Source: Amanita rubescens (taxonomy: Eukaryota > Basidiomycota > Agaricomycetes > Agaricales > Amanitaceae). Taken from it: a stretch of 64,000 nucleotides of DNA. Below are positions 45,072 to 55,085 of this stretch, one piece after another; the first letter of the stretch is position 1; every line of letters starts with the position of its first letter. Below the pieces are notes generated by a model, which searched no databases, was not told the DNA's origin, and was given only the letters and a program-made list of their open reading frames with translations. Both the position numbers and the translations under genes were made by a program. The stretch is taken from the NCBI GenBank assembly GCA_015039365.1, contig WION01000232.1, positions 1-64,000 on the forward strand, read 5' to 3'.

Positions 45072-48014
45072 TTAGAGAATATTGAGTAACGTACGAAATT
45101 TTTCAAACTTGAAACGAGACAGAGCTTTTGTAAAGATATCTGCAATCATATCATCAGTAGGACAATAGGAAATAGAAAGAATGTTGTTGTAGACAATTTC
45201 TCGAACGAAATGGAAACGGGTATCAATATGCTTGGTACGCATATGGAAAGTAGCGTCCTTCGATAACACGATAGCGCCTTGATTGTCGCAGTAGAGCGGA
45301 ATTGGTGCCTTGATCTCGTCAAAGAAGGGCGAGAGTTCCAAGTGGAGTTTCTGATGCCAGAGTAGATCCTTCACGACGTGTGAGAGAGCAACGTATTCCG
45401 ACTCAGTGCTTGAAAGAGTAACGATTGGTTGTTTCTTCGAACTCCATGAAACGGCTCCTTGACCGTGGAAGATGGCGAAGCCGGAGATTGAGTGGCGATG
45501 AGCTTGAGAAGCCCAGTCGGCATCCGAGTAGGCACGTAGTTGAGGGTCCTTTCCTCCAAGGATCAGACACTTATCACGGGTCTGTTTTAGGTTTCGGATC
45601 GCTCGTTGAGCGGCGGCGAGATGTGTCTTTGATGGATCTTCAAGATAACGAGATAAGGTGGAGATGCAATAGGCGACGTCGGCTCGAGTCACGGTGGAGA
45701 GATAGAGCAGAGCGCCGATCATTTCCCGGTAGAAGGAGCGTTCTCGGGCAGTCAGTTTGACTGGTGAGATGTGTGGAGTTCCGGGGGTGAAGTCAGATCC
45801 AGGTTCCATCGGAGTTGAGATGGGGCGTGCGTCTTCAAGTCCGAATCGCTTGACGATCTCGTCGATGTAAGACTGTTGTCCGAGTGATATCGTTCGCTTT
45901 TCAAGGTCGCGGGTGATGTGAACACCTAAGAGCCATTTGATCTCCCCGAGATCGACTAGTTCAAAGTGTTTGTTCAACTGATCCTTGATCAGCTGAGCGG
46001 ATTCGACCGATTCGGCAATGATAGTCAGATCATCAGTCGCAACAGCGACGATGGTGTATTTCCCAGTCGAGAATCTGTAGAAGACGCCGAGATCAGCGTT
46101 AGATACTTTGTATCCGAAGCTGATAAAAGTGTCACGGAGTTTCATGTACCAGCCTCGACCGGCTTGTTTGGTTCCATATAAACCCTTCTTGAGCTTGCAG
46201 ACGGCTCGTTTCTGGGCTAGATGGCTTGGTAGGGATCGAAATTGTTCGTAGGAAGGTGGGAGCTCTACGTAGATATCTTCTTTTATTTCAGCGTTGAGAT
46301 ATGCATTCTTGACATCAGCTTGATGTATGACTGATCCTCGTGCGGCGGCCTGGGCGAGAAGGTTCCGAATGGTTTCCCATCGGACTATCCAAACGCGGGT
46401 GTCGAAGTAGTCGATGCCGAATTTCTGCGTGAAACCGCGGGCGACCAGTCGAGCTTTGTATTTGACGATGTTACCGCGTTCGTCACGCTTAAGCCTGAAT
46501 ACGAACTTGGACGAAACAATGTTGGCGTCCGCAGGAGCTTCCACTATTTCCCAGGTACCCAGTTTTTCGATTTGGTCCAATTCGGTATGCACAGCCGCAC
46601 GCCATTTGTCAGCTTCGTCTCCCTTCAACGCTTCGTTCAACGATCTTGGCTCTCCTTCCGTTCCTGATGCTAGAACATACTCCTGCATAGCTGCAGCAAT
46701 GAGTAGGTCCTCTGTGTCTAAATCAACTGCTGAGAGCTGATATTCAGGTTGGTTTTCAGTGATAGCCACCATTCCTCCCCCTGGTGTCTTATCTCCTCTC
46801 ATCAGCGCCTTGTAGTAGCCCTGTGGCGGTCTGGCTCGTTTACCACGTCCTAGGAGTTCCTCTGCGACTTCCTCCTCGTCATCTGATGGTTGGATAGGTG
46901 TGGATTGGGTTGGATCTTGTGTTGGTAGCTTGAATGAGGTTTGGGTGAGAGGTGAGTTTGATTTCGTCGTATCTCCTCCGTTTTTCGTCGGATTGACGTT
47001 GTCTAGGGCTGGATTTTTAGCTTTTTCGACGCTCTTTCCGGTGGCGCTAACCGTTTGACGATTGGCATCTTCGTTCACCGGTGGTTCGACGTTTTCTGTG
47101 GGTGTGACCGCATTTTGGGTTTGATTGTTATCTCTGTGAGTCTCCCCTTCAATCAAAGTCGTTTCTGGGGCTGAGAGACCTCTTTTATCGAAGTAGACGT
47201 CACGTTCAACAGTTACAGCGCGTCTGTCCTCCCAATATATCCGGCATCCCTTGGATTCCTCGTCAAAACCAATAAAGCGTCCAGTAGCAACCCTGGACTT
47301 TAATTTTGGACTGTGGGTACGTTTCACCCATACTTTACATCCCCATTCGTGCACGTCTGACAGATTTGGACAATCTCCAGTTGCCATTTCCAACGGAGTT
47401 TTCGAATTTGGTAATGCCTTTGTGGGAGCGCGATTACGAAGCCAAACTTGGTGAGCGATGGCTTCGGCCCATAGGTTATCAGGTAATTTTGATGCTGACA
47501 ACATTGCTGTAGCTCCCTCGACGATCGTTCGGTTTGCGCGCTCGGCTTTTCCGTTGGATTGCGGGCTATCGTGCACAGTAAAGTGGCGGGTGGTCCCAGC
47601 TTTCTCCAGGTGTGCCTTAAAGACAGCGCCTGTGAATTCTCCCCCTCGGTCGGTGCCGAATATCTTTATGGGAGCGTTACGTTGAAGTTTTACCCATGCT
47701 TCGTAAACCTTATAGGCCTCAAAAGCTTCCGATTTCTTGGTAAGGAAATATATCCGTTGCTCGTGGGTAAACTGATCCTGAAAAAGTATATAGTACTTCT
47801 TCCCTTTGAGTGACGGCGAGGGAGCGGGTCCCCATAGGTCGGAGACAACCTTGTCGCCGTACTTCTTTGCACGGTCGCTTGTGCTCAGTTTTGGAAACGG
47901 CTTCCGCACGGCTTTCCCTTCTAGGCAATCAGGGCACTGTTCGGGTTTAGAGTCCATATCGAGGTCTACTCCAGTTGCTGTCCCGTTTTTGACCATACTG
48001 AAGTAAGTCATCAT
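45072..48014 (-). CDS. pol: Copia-2 integrase, reverse transcriptase and RNase H
   Basis: An unbroken 980-codon frame. After a CPDCLEGKAVRKPF zinc region, the integrase core has D, D and E in DLWGPAPS, GTDRGGEFTGAVF and PQSNGKAERANRTI. A low-complexity linker follows. Reverse transcriptase has VARGFTQKFGIDYFDT, LDVKNAYLNAEI-like QADVKNAYLNAEIKE, GLYGTKQAGRGWY and the catalytic motif ATDD (in VAVATDDLTII) instead of the usual YVDD. RNase H has AYSDADWASQ, LSSTESEYVALS and TKHIDTRFHFVREI. The frame start is an artefact of a frameshift near 48005; the polyprotein originally began in gag. Confidence 0.88.
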   Translation of the reverse strand: MMTYFSMVKNGTATGVDLDMDSKPEQCPDCLEGKAVRKPFPKLSTSDRAKKYGDKVVSDLWGPAPSPSLKGKKYYILFQDQFTHEQRIYFLTKKSEAFEAYKVYEAWVKLQRNAPIKIFGTDRGGEFTGAVFKAHLEKAGTTRHFTVHDSPQSNGKAERANRTIVEGATAMLSASKLPDNLWAEAIAHQVWLRNRAPTKALPNSKTPLEMATGDCPNLSDVHEWGCKVWVKRTHSPKLKSRVATGRFIGFDEESKGCRIYWEDRRAVTVERDVYFDKRGLSAPETTLIEGETHRDNNQTQNAVTPTENVEPPVNEDANRQTVSATGKSVEKAKNPALDNVNPTKNGGDTTKSNSPLTQTSFKLPTQDPTQSTPIQPSDDEEEVAEELLGRGKRARPPQGYYKALMRGDKTPGGGMVAITENQPEYQLSAVDLDTEDLLIAAAMQEYVLASGTEGEPRSLNEALKGDEADKWRAAVHTELDQIEKLGTWEIVEAPADANIVSSKFVFRLKRDERGNIVKYKARLVARGFTQKFGIDYFDTRVWIVRWETIRNLLAQAAARGSVIHQADVKNAYLNAEIKEDIYVELPPSYEQFRSLPSHLAQKRAVCKLKKGLYGTKQAGRGWYMKLRDTFISFGYKVSNADLGVFYRFSTGKYTIVAVATDDLTIIAESVESAQLIKDQLNKHFELVDLGEIKWLLGVHITRDLEKRTISLGQQSYIDEIVKRFGLEDARPISTPMEPGSDFTPGTPHISPVKLTARERSFYREMIGALLYLSTVTRADVAYCISTLSRYLEDPSKTHLAAAQRAIRNLKQTRDKCLILGGKDPQLRAYSDADWASQAHRHSISGFAIFHGQGAVSWSSKKQPIVTLSSTESEYVALSHVVKDLLWHQKLHLELSPFFDEIKAPIPLYCDNQGAIVLSKDATFHMRTKHIDTRFHFVREIVYNNILSISYCPTDDMIADIFTKALSRFKFEKFRTLLNIL

Positions 48015-48282
48015 GATTAATATGTCCCATTTTACGGTGTAATTCGTTTATTGACACCTTTCCGGATGCAGCTAGAGCATTATCTACTCCGGAAACACCT
48101 TGTGGAGCAATCGACACTCGGTATAATCCGTTAACCTTCGGAATGTGAGCAATAACTCGACGTTCGGGTCTGGCAGGTACTGATGGTACAGATTCCATCT
48201 TCAGTGAGGATCTGGAATCCTTTGTCATCCATCGTCCCCACGGATACCATCGTGAATGCGAAATCGGGTGCGTAATACACAT
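47947..48282 (-). pseudogene. Copia-2 pre-integrase segment in a shifted frame
   Basis: RRVIAHIPKVNGLYRVSI, then SINELHRKMGHINHDDLLQ, is the zinc-binding pre-integrase region (H-x4-H part). It lies in a third frame between gag and the integrase, so one-base changes occur on both sides. Confidence 0.75.
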
Positions 48283-49468
48283 TTCGGAGTGTAACTTTAG
48301 TTGGCTGACAACCTTTTCCCATAGGGAGCAATAACTTTAGATCGCCGCGGCCCGTAGCTTGTAGCAAGAGACCGTTGGCAGCTTTAATAGGTCTTGGGGG
48401 AATTTCGGTGAAATTTGCAAGATCGGAACGGTTCGGAGTGAAGTGCCGGGTGGCTCCGCTGTCGATGATGACGTGGCCATCGCTTGGGACGCTGGCTAGG
48501 GCTTCTAGAGGTTCGGTGGGGCAGCATTGCACTGCGAGTGATACATCATCCTCGTCGGGCTCGGTAGACTCGGCGGCATTTGCTTTGGCATTGCCGTCTT
48601 TGGTCTTCTTCTCCCATGGTGCCTGGCCTTCTTTTCCACCGCCTTTTCGGTAGCAGTCCTCCTTTTTGTGCCCGGTACGTTTGCAATTGACACATTTGAT
48701 CTTTTTCTTATCATCCCGTCTTTTAGACTGCGCAGCTATCATTGCTGCATTCTCGGCAACCCTATCTGCCTCTTTATGGACTTTTTGCTCATCGGCTTCT
48801 TCGTGGATAGCTCCAATGATTTCGTCGCTAGTGAGTATCTTCTTATTGACACGGGCAGTGGCGCTGAGCGTTTGTAACAGGGAGCGGTAACTCGCTGGGA
48901 GTGATTTGCGAATCATGGCAGCGAATGACGGATCGGATATGGGAGCACCCATGCCTTCAAGTTGCTCCTTCAGTTCCGACATGCTCGCAAGGTGAGCACG
49001 TATGTCGTCATCCTCGAGACAGACCATAGTTTGCATCCTCGAGAGAACGCTAACTTGGATTAGGTCGCCTTTGTTCTCCATGATCGACACCAATTTGTCC
49101 CAGACTTTGGCAGCTGTATCCTCGTTTTTGACTTGGAGGAATAAAGACTGGCCTATCGTCTCGTAAATGACTTCACGGACTGAGGCCTCTTTTTGCTCGT
49201 ACTCGTCCTGTTCTTTTTCGAGTGTGGTGAGCATGGTAGGGGTGAGTTCACTTGTTGTACCCTTCTTGTAGGCTTTGTCATCTTTGAATTCAATCTCGGC
49301 AGGCTTCCGCGCGGTTCCAGTAACATGTCGCTTGAGACCCTTATGAGTGAGAGTATTTATAATCCTCTCGCGGTACGTTATCCAATTGGTACCGTCGTCC
49401 TTGAGCTTCGGGAGCTTCAAGAGCTTGAGGGTGTCTGTTGCTGACATGATGGATTCTCCGGGGCCCAT
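48131..49468 (-). CDS. gag: Copia-2 gag and protease
   Basis: 445 codons. The first ATG lies inside the primer site; the likelier start is the next Met, MSATDTLKLLKLPKLKDDGT. UBN2-type Gag follows (VWDKLVSIMENKGDLIQV), then the knuckle CVNCKRTGHKKEDC (C-x2-C-x4-H-x4-C) and the protease motif IDSGATRHFT. The last 20 or so codons (after GICTI) are out of frame owing to the shift near 48185. Confidence 0.85.
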   Translation of the reverse strand: MGPGESIMSATDTLKLLKLPKLKDDGTNWITYRERIINTLTHKGLKRHVTGTARKPAEIEFKDDKAYKKGTTSELTPTMLTTLEKEQDEYEQKEASVREVIYETIGQSLFLQVKNEDTAAKVWDKLVSIMENKGDLIQVSVLSRMQTMVCLEDDDIRAHLASMSELKEQLEGMGAPISDPSFAAMIRKSLPASYRSLLQTLSATARVNKKILTSDEIIGAIHEEADEQKVHKEADRVAENAAMIAAQSKRRDDKKKIKCVNCKRTGHKKEDCYRKGGGKEGQAPWEKKTKDGNAKANAAESTEPDEDDVSLAVQCCPTEPLEALASVPSDGHVIIDSGATRHFTPNRSDLANFTEIPPRPIKAANGLLLQATGRGDLKLLLPMGKGCQPTKVTLRNVYYAPDFAFTMVSVGTMDDKGFQILTEDGICTISTCQTRTSSYCSHSEG

Positions 49469-49472
49469 AACC
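49458..49472 (-). other. Copia-2 primer-binding site for half initiator tRNA-Met
   Basis: GGTTATGGGCCCCGG on the minus strand abuts the 5' LTR. Its first 14 bases equal the copia-1 site. Confidence 0.75.
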
Positions 49473-49740
49473 TGTTGGCAGGGAAAATTTACCGGGGCGA
49501 GATTCTAAGGAACGAGCCTCAGTTATGATATAAAGAACTTGTATTAAAGAGTGAACTACCTAAGGAACGACTGCGGTAAGATTAGTATGAATGTAAACGA
49601 ATGAATAGGTAACAACTCACGCCTCAGTTATGATATAAAGAACTGAGGCGTGCAGGCGAACATTCGACGTATCAAATATCAATCAAATAAACATGCACAA
49701 ATATTGGACTTAGCCGTAGCGCAACGCTCGTACTCCAACA
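49473..49740 (-). repeat. Copia-2 5' LTR
   Basis: Copy of 44782-45049 with two differences. Confidence 0.95.
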
Positions 49741-49745
49741 CGATC

Positions 49746-50163
49746 GTGAAAAGACGCGCCCCATCCCGACGCGTCTTCTCATTCTTCTCTTCGCTCCTCC
49801 ATCTTGTCATCGCTAGCCTCTACGCTTTCTCGTCCTCTTTTTCTCACCCATCCCCCTCTCCCTATAGGTCTGGGCAGAAAGCCCGTGCCGCTGCGCTTAT
49901 CCTCCCGTTGGCACGGGTCGTCCAGGTCCGGCCCGACTTCTGAACCGTTTTGGGCCTTTCCGCTTTCGGGCATTTCCCTCCACCTCGGAGCTTCCCCAAA
50001 CGGAAATGCCACGTGAACGCGCACGGCCCCGGCTCTTCAAACCAAAGCAAATGAATAAACATTGAACTTTGGAAAAGGAAAAACACACAACTCAAATAGC
50101 GAGAGATTTACCTATATAATATCAAGCTTCTTTCACTGTCAATCGAGAAAACCTACAAAGAAC
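49746..50163. other. No convincing gene
   Basis: Short overlapping frames only. An inverted pair AAAAGACGCG / CGCGTCTTCT lies near 49748-49780. Confidence 0.4.
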
Positions 50164-51028
50164 TTATCTTGGGTGGAAAATTGGGATGGTTCTCATTATG
50201 ACGCGCGGCAGATAAGGTTATATGACGGGATCACGTAAGAACCAGAAGAACGGAAAACAACCTGTGTAAGCGAAATGACTGTAAGTCAAGGAAGTCCAAA
50301 TAGTACAACGTAGAAGTAATGAACGAATCGGATGCGCGTGTATACGGATGCGGTATCTTGCCCGGGATCATGAGCACGAGGTGGTTCAGGTAGGGTCACA
50401 GAAGAGCACCTCCAGTGTATTTCGTTTGTACGACGGTAACACGGGCAGAGTCTCGGTATCGACAATCGAGATGTCTGGCAGTCTCCTCCTCAAGCTATCG
50501 ATTTGCCCGCGAGACAACTCGTTGGCGACTTCATTCTCTCTTTGCCTCGAATCAACCACAACTTGAATCGCAAATAAATCATTGATAAGGATATCAACGG
50601 CCGAGAGGAGGACCGGATTGCGATCAGGAACGGACGTCTCTACCGTTTTCAAATTGTCGGTGTAGATCAGGATACGATCTTTGAGATTACGCCTGTGAGA
50701 AATGTGGATAGCCCAGCACACGGATAGTGCTTTGAGGAAGGGGCTGTCCCCATTGGTTGGTGAGGCCGCTCGGAAGCCAGTAGAAGCCTCTTTGTAGTAG
50801 CAACCCAGGCCTCTCCGCGATGCGTCACAGAAGAAATGGTGGTTCGCCTGGGTCGGCGTCCACGCAATGGACTTGATGATGTGAACGCCTTTCAGCTTCG
50901 CTGCGTGGGCAGCGAACCAAGAAATCTCGAATTTGATGGCGGCGTCCACATCCACCTCTTCGTCCAGTTTCTTTTGGGAATTGGAACCGATTGCCGCGTG
51001 GAGCGTCCGCAACCCTGGCTTAAGCATA
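50164..51028 (-). pseudogene. DIRS-like RNase H and 3' tail
   Basis: Frame 51027-50386: MLKPGLRTLHAAIG, then the RNase H motifs HHFFCDASRRGLGCYY, ILIYTDNLKTVE and EVANELSRGQ. About 20 codons between the reverse transcriptase (RHFCSVARR) and MLKPGL are missing. The stretch 50164-50386 after the stop (AAGGTTATATGACGGG... AACCAGAAGAACGGAAAAC) recurs at 57340-57535 and 62650-62855 and seems to be the 3' tail of the element. No tyrosine recombinase is visible. Confidence 0.7.
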
Positions 51029-51033
51029 GGAAA

Positions 51034-51368
51034 TGTTAAACGGTAACACGCTAATAGTAAAGATGTACTCAGTTACGAGTGTTCGTACTTATATTAGTTG
51101 CATACCTAATAGTAAAGATGTACTGTACGACATAGATTAGAAAGGTATGCGTGGAAATTGTTAGAATTATCTCACCTCAGTTACGAGTGTTCGTACTGAG
51201 GTGAGAGAGAGGAATGGGGGTCTATATATATGTTTACGAATGTATCCGTGAAGCGTATAATGCGGCATGTAACAATGGGAATGAGCGGGTGAGTAGAATG
51301 AGGCAAATGATGCGCTTTATACCTGTAAAGCGCATCTTATGACGTACTAAGCGTTGCAATGTTCAACA
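51034..51368. mobile_element. Solo LTR of a copia-like element
   Basis: 335 bp, TGTTAAAC to GTTCAACA, flanked by a 5-bp duplication GGAAA (51029-51033 and 51369-51373). It interrupts the DIRS-like reverse transcriptase fragment. It has a motif CTCAGTTACGAGTGTTCGTACT at 51068-51089 and again within a hairpin at 51171-51205 (CTCACCTCAGT / ACTGAGGTGAG), the same layout as the copia-2 LTR. Strand is undetermined. Confidence 0.85.
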
Positions 51369-51664
51369 GGAAAGGCAGATAATGACCTTGCAGCGTCTGG
51401 CGACGGAGCAAAAGTGTCGAATCATTGAAAGCAGTTTATCGAGCCTTTCCTTGGGTAGGGTGATTGTCATGGTATTGGGATCCACCAGAAAACCGGGAAT
51501 TTCGAGGGTTTCGCCGGAGACCCGCTTCCTCTCATCGTGGGGGATTCCTAATTCTTTCCATAGTTTGAGCAATCGAGCCTGCTTCGTCGGTAACCTTTTC
51601 TTATAAGGCACATAGTACTCCTCTGACGAGGCTAGTTCAAAAGAAAAGCAGTTGTCGGTGTACA
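51369..51664 (-). pseudogene. DIRS-like reverse transcriptase, core fragment
   Basis: Minus strand reads YTDNCFSFELASSEEYYVPY, then KLWKELGIPHDERKRVSG and GFLVDPNTMTITLPKERL. The YxDD motif is YTDN. Its 5' end joins sphingomyelinase sequence abruptly near 51664. Confidence 0.75.
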
Positions 51665-52560
51665 GCTGGATCTAGAAGCAAATCTGACAGATGCAAGATC
51701 TTGACTCGCTTTCCGCTGGCTCTGGGAATGTGACGTTCTCCGGCTTTGGCTTCGGGAAGAGGTTGCTGGTGTCGCGTGGGGCTCGTGACTGGCTCCGGGC
51801 AGAAGCTGCCGAAGGCATGACAGATATATTGATCCAAGCCTTGCACATCAGCAAAATAGAGTACGGTCGTCAAAATAGCTCCAAAGTTGGTAGCGTTGAA
51901 GCTCTCTTCGCAAGACGTATTGGAAGCGAACTGGGCGGATTTGCATAGGGAAATCATGGTCTCCGGAACCAACGACGGCGTCAACTGAGCTGCAACCAAG
52001 GCATTTTGACACCGGGTGCAGGTGCTAGAACCATCATTTGCCTCAAGCACCTTGGTCCTTCTTGAATCACGGCTTGGGCCTGCTGTTGAGTCAAATGCTC
52101 CTTGGGTTCGGGGTAGTAAACCGGATCGTGGTTCTCAGTCGGAATCGTGTTGGGATCCGTCAGGTCGGCTGGGAATGTCGATTTCAGAACAGGATCGTAG
52201 ATCGCGGGCTGGGGTTCTGCCGTTGGCGTCGCAGGCGAGAAATAGTAGGACCTGTATCCAATCGTTATTAAATATCGTATACCATGGGTTGAAGGAGCAT
52301 GTATCGGCGACAATACTTACGTGAAAGCGCTAGTAGGGAAGCCAGCTGGAGCCACAGCCCATTTCCAACTGTAGTGTTGAAATTAACAATGTTCCTATCA
52401 GGGGAGTCAAAATTGAGAGGATGAAAGTGTAAGGGTACACACCGCCTGCCCCTCCGAATGTTTGATAAATAGTCATCCTGCCTTTGTTGGGTATTGAGTT
52501 AGCAACGCGCTGCTGATAAATAGCACTTGGTCTCCAAAGCTCGGACAGCGGTGCCAAGGT
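51660..52560 (-). pseudogene. Acid sphingomyelinase-like phosphodiesterase, truncated
   Basis: Minus strand. An exon near 52560-52443 gives MTIYQTFGGAGG. The next (about 52368-52320) gives WKWAVAPAGFPTSAFT. After an intron with donor GTAAGT, a frame from about 52255 gives SYYFSPATPTAEPQPAIYDP. A frameshift near 52060 follows, then CTRCQNALVAAQL with further Cys residues (saposin-B-like). Then ASGKRVKILHLSDLLLDP, the first metal-binding motif of the calcineurin-like phosphoesterase fold (normally HLSDxHxD), so its key His is missing. Sequence then passes into reverse transcriptase near 51664, and the catalytic domain is lost. The enzyme family hydrolyses sphingomyelin to ceramide. This copy cannot be active. 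Confidence 0.72.
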
Positions 52561-52700
52561 CGGCTCCAGCTTCCTCGCCTTGAGGCTAAGCTTATCAATC
52601 GTTGCACAAGCAAGATCGGATAGATCAGTAGCAAGGCTCGGACAGCGGCGCCAGAGTCAGCTCCAGCTTACTTGCCTTGGGGCTAAGTTTATCTGATCAT
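52536..52700. repeat. Tandem duplication in the sphingomyelinase pseudogene
   Basis: GCTCGGACAGCGGTGCCAAGG... (52539) recurs as GCTCGGACAGCGGCGCCAGAG... (about 52637), followed in both by GGCTAAG-TTATC. This duplicates part of the exon encoding PTLAPLSEL. Confidence 0.7.
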
Positions 52701-53515
52701 CGCGTTAGATAGGTGGCAAAGAAAGGGAGAAAAATGACAACATACTCATAGCGCGTGGTACAGGTGTCGAGGTGACGTGACCGTGACTCGGACGGCGCGC
52801 CAGCCGTTCGGGCCTCCCTTGACGTGGCTGGAAGATTGAGGGACTCGATTCTGAGTCCTGATAGTCGTTGTGTCTGGCTGCGGTACGTGTTGAACTCGTT
52901 ACTAAGGGGGGGAGAGAGAGTAAGGGGAGAACTTACCCGTTGCCCCGGTATATCTCGTACCGTCGTGCTACCCACTGCAACCATCCGTCGCCCACACGTT
53001 CGCAGGCGCCCGTGAGCCCACGTACAGTTGTTGATTAAGACGAGGGCTGCTTCGTCTTTGGCCAGAAAGCGCGTAACACAGTGGATACTTGGTCAGTGCT
53101 TCAGCTTTCGATGAGAGAAACATTACATACCCGGTACTGTCATCTATAAATGGCTATATTCTCTTGACGATGGTCCAAGTGTGAGAGCTTCGCAGGCTCG
53201 AGTTGAGAAACCACCCGCGCACGTGAAACTTCCTTTTTCAGGCGGTTGCTCGGTTGCTACGGGCGTTTGCCTTGAAACCGGCGATTTGTGGACCGTACAT
53301 AGATTGTAAATCGAGTCTGGTAGCCTAGCCTCGATTAGCCCCGGGCCACGCAGCGAAAGATGAAAAGGGAGACTCACCTGTAACCTACTAGGCTGCCCTC
53401 ACACGGCCGCGTTGCCCTTCTCTTGTTTCTCCCGGATTATTGCTGTGGAAGAAGGCGGTCACGTCCTTGATATCAAGGGCGATAGCCTTGCCATGGAATT
53501 CCTGAAAATTCGAGA
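52701..53515. other. No convincing gene; possible upstream exons of the pseudogene
   Basis: Minus strand at about 52940-53040 is open and ends in a good donor (GTAAGTTC), so it might be an earlier exon, but I recognise no domain. Confidence 0.3.
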
Positions 53516-54150
53516 AACCGGAGTAGACTGTGAAAGATGCGCCCCGTTTTGGATAGCCGCAAGTGCACTGGTTTGCGTGTCCTTGTTCATCTCGTGCCCT
53601 TTAAAGCAGATTTCAACTGACCATGCAGTTGTCAAAACCACTTCCGACCCCACAGGGAACACCGACGCAATAGCTTACACTCCACCTCAGGCCCATGTAA
53701 GAGAAACGGCGACAACAACCATGAGAGCCGTTTTATGCAAGCAACTTTGCCAATACTATTATTCGGGGCACCAAGTCATTTAATCGTCCGTGATTATGCG
53801 CGCTGTATCGCCGGCACGCTCCCCGCTACTCATTCAATCTGGTCACAATCCATTACTGCCGGAAATATTAAGGCTTTGCGTGGTGAAACTAGTCTTCTTT
53901 CTCAGATGCATCCCACTTTGAATGGCATCTACCTCGAATTCGTCAAAGCCATAAGGCCCTACAATGATAGTGTGATTGCGTACGAAGTCACAGCAAAACT
54001 TGAGTTGCTATATGGGTCAAACAGAGTCGGATGAGGCGAAGAAGGGTGAAGATCAGATATTTCCCGAGTACGGACCGACAAACCAGTGGTGCCAGTGTTC
54101 TGTCGTTGTGTACATTTCAGTTTCTAGATGTATTACTTATCCAGCGAGCG
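53516..54150 (+). repeat. Unknown repeated block, fullest copy
   Basis: Related to 39522-40140. A frame 53735-54034 reads GAPSHLIVRDYARC, then GNIKALRGE and LNGIYLEFVKAI, with counterparts in the other block. This suggests a decayed gene of unknown family. Confidence 0.5.
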
Positions 54151-55085
54151 ACGATTCGTTGAAACGCAATTCGGACAAAAGGGAGAGAGGGACATCCACT
54201 GTTGCATACGGGACCATATTAGGGACCACCTAGATCACTCACTATGAGCTTAGTATCCTCCATTGAGAGCGACGGGAGTAAGGCGGGGCACAAAGGGGCA
54301 ACAGAGACACGGGACAAGGTTATACAGCCGAGGAGCGAATAAGCCAGTAGCGGCAGGTGGAGCACAACAGGGGCAGCGGAGCCGATGTCGGATTATTTGG
54401 GTTTATTTTGACATGAATAAACCTTAACGGTTTAACGTTTAACCAGATAGTAAAGCTTGGTTGAGCGGCATCAAGCGCGCACAAGGATCCGTCCCGTATG
54501 TGGTATTGGTGTCATCTCGGTGACGAAATGCCGCGGGAAGATAGTAGTGTTGATCTGGACGTGGTGATCTTTATGAGAAGAAATGACGCAGTGCTAGAAT
54601 CTGCGTTCTGTTCACTTGACCGAAAAATATGTCAGGAATGTTTTGATATGCGACCCAGCTAGGCACAGGCAGTTGCAGCTACAAGATATACCAACACGTC
54701 TCATTTCAGAGGTAAAACGTCCCTACGTCACTCTACTGTCGACCACTCCACCGCTATCACAATTCTGATACGAGATTGGTTTCTAGTTAGGGTCAATCGT
54801 TAGCTTCTATCACTCAAGAGATAATACTCAAGGCTTAGAAAAATTGAAGAGGGACCGGCGGCGTTAAGTATAACCGAGCAAAGGTGTGGGATGTCTATCA
54901 TGTAGTCAGCGAAAACTGTTAAACCAATACGCTCAGCCGCCGTCCAATGGGTCACCTGCTGCAACTTCTCCGGAAAAAATCCGCTGACGGTGCCAGATTG
55001 AGTTGTGGGGTCACATTACAGAATTATCCCGCTGTTAATGTTTGGTGATGTCATTGTTCCTTTCTAGGCTGACCAGCTTGGTGGC
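54151..55085. other. Upstream region of ZF-8, no separate gene
   Basis: About 54480-54800 is alignable with 59940-60210 before ZF-9 (GATCCGTCCCGTATG, TGGTGATCTTTATG, GTCTCATTTCAG). Confidence 0.5.

Larger units (their letters stand above)
44782..49740 (-). mobile_element. Full-length Ty1/copia element (copia-2)
   Basis: 4959 bp, minus strand, with 268-bp LTRs and target duplication CGATC (44777-44781 and 49741-49745). The LTRs differ at two bases (44900/49591 and 44921/49612), both G/A but not in CpG. Gag and pol are complete apart from two one-base frameshifts, near 48185 and 48005. It belongs to a different family from copia-1: LTR sequence and Gag are unrelated, and there is no long leader. 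Confidence 0.95.

Noticed and set aside
48375..49444. Plus-strand frames inside copia-2
   Set aside because: Shadows of gag on the minus strand.
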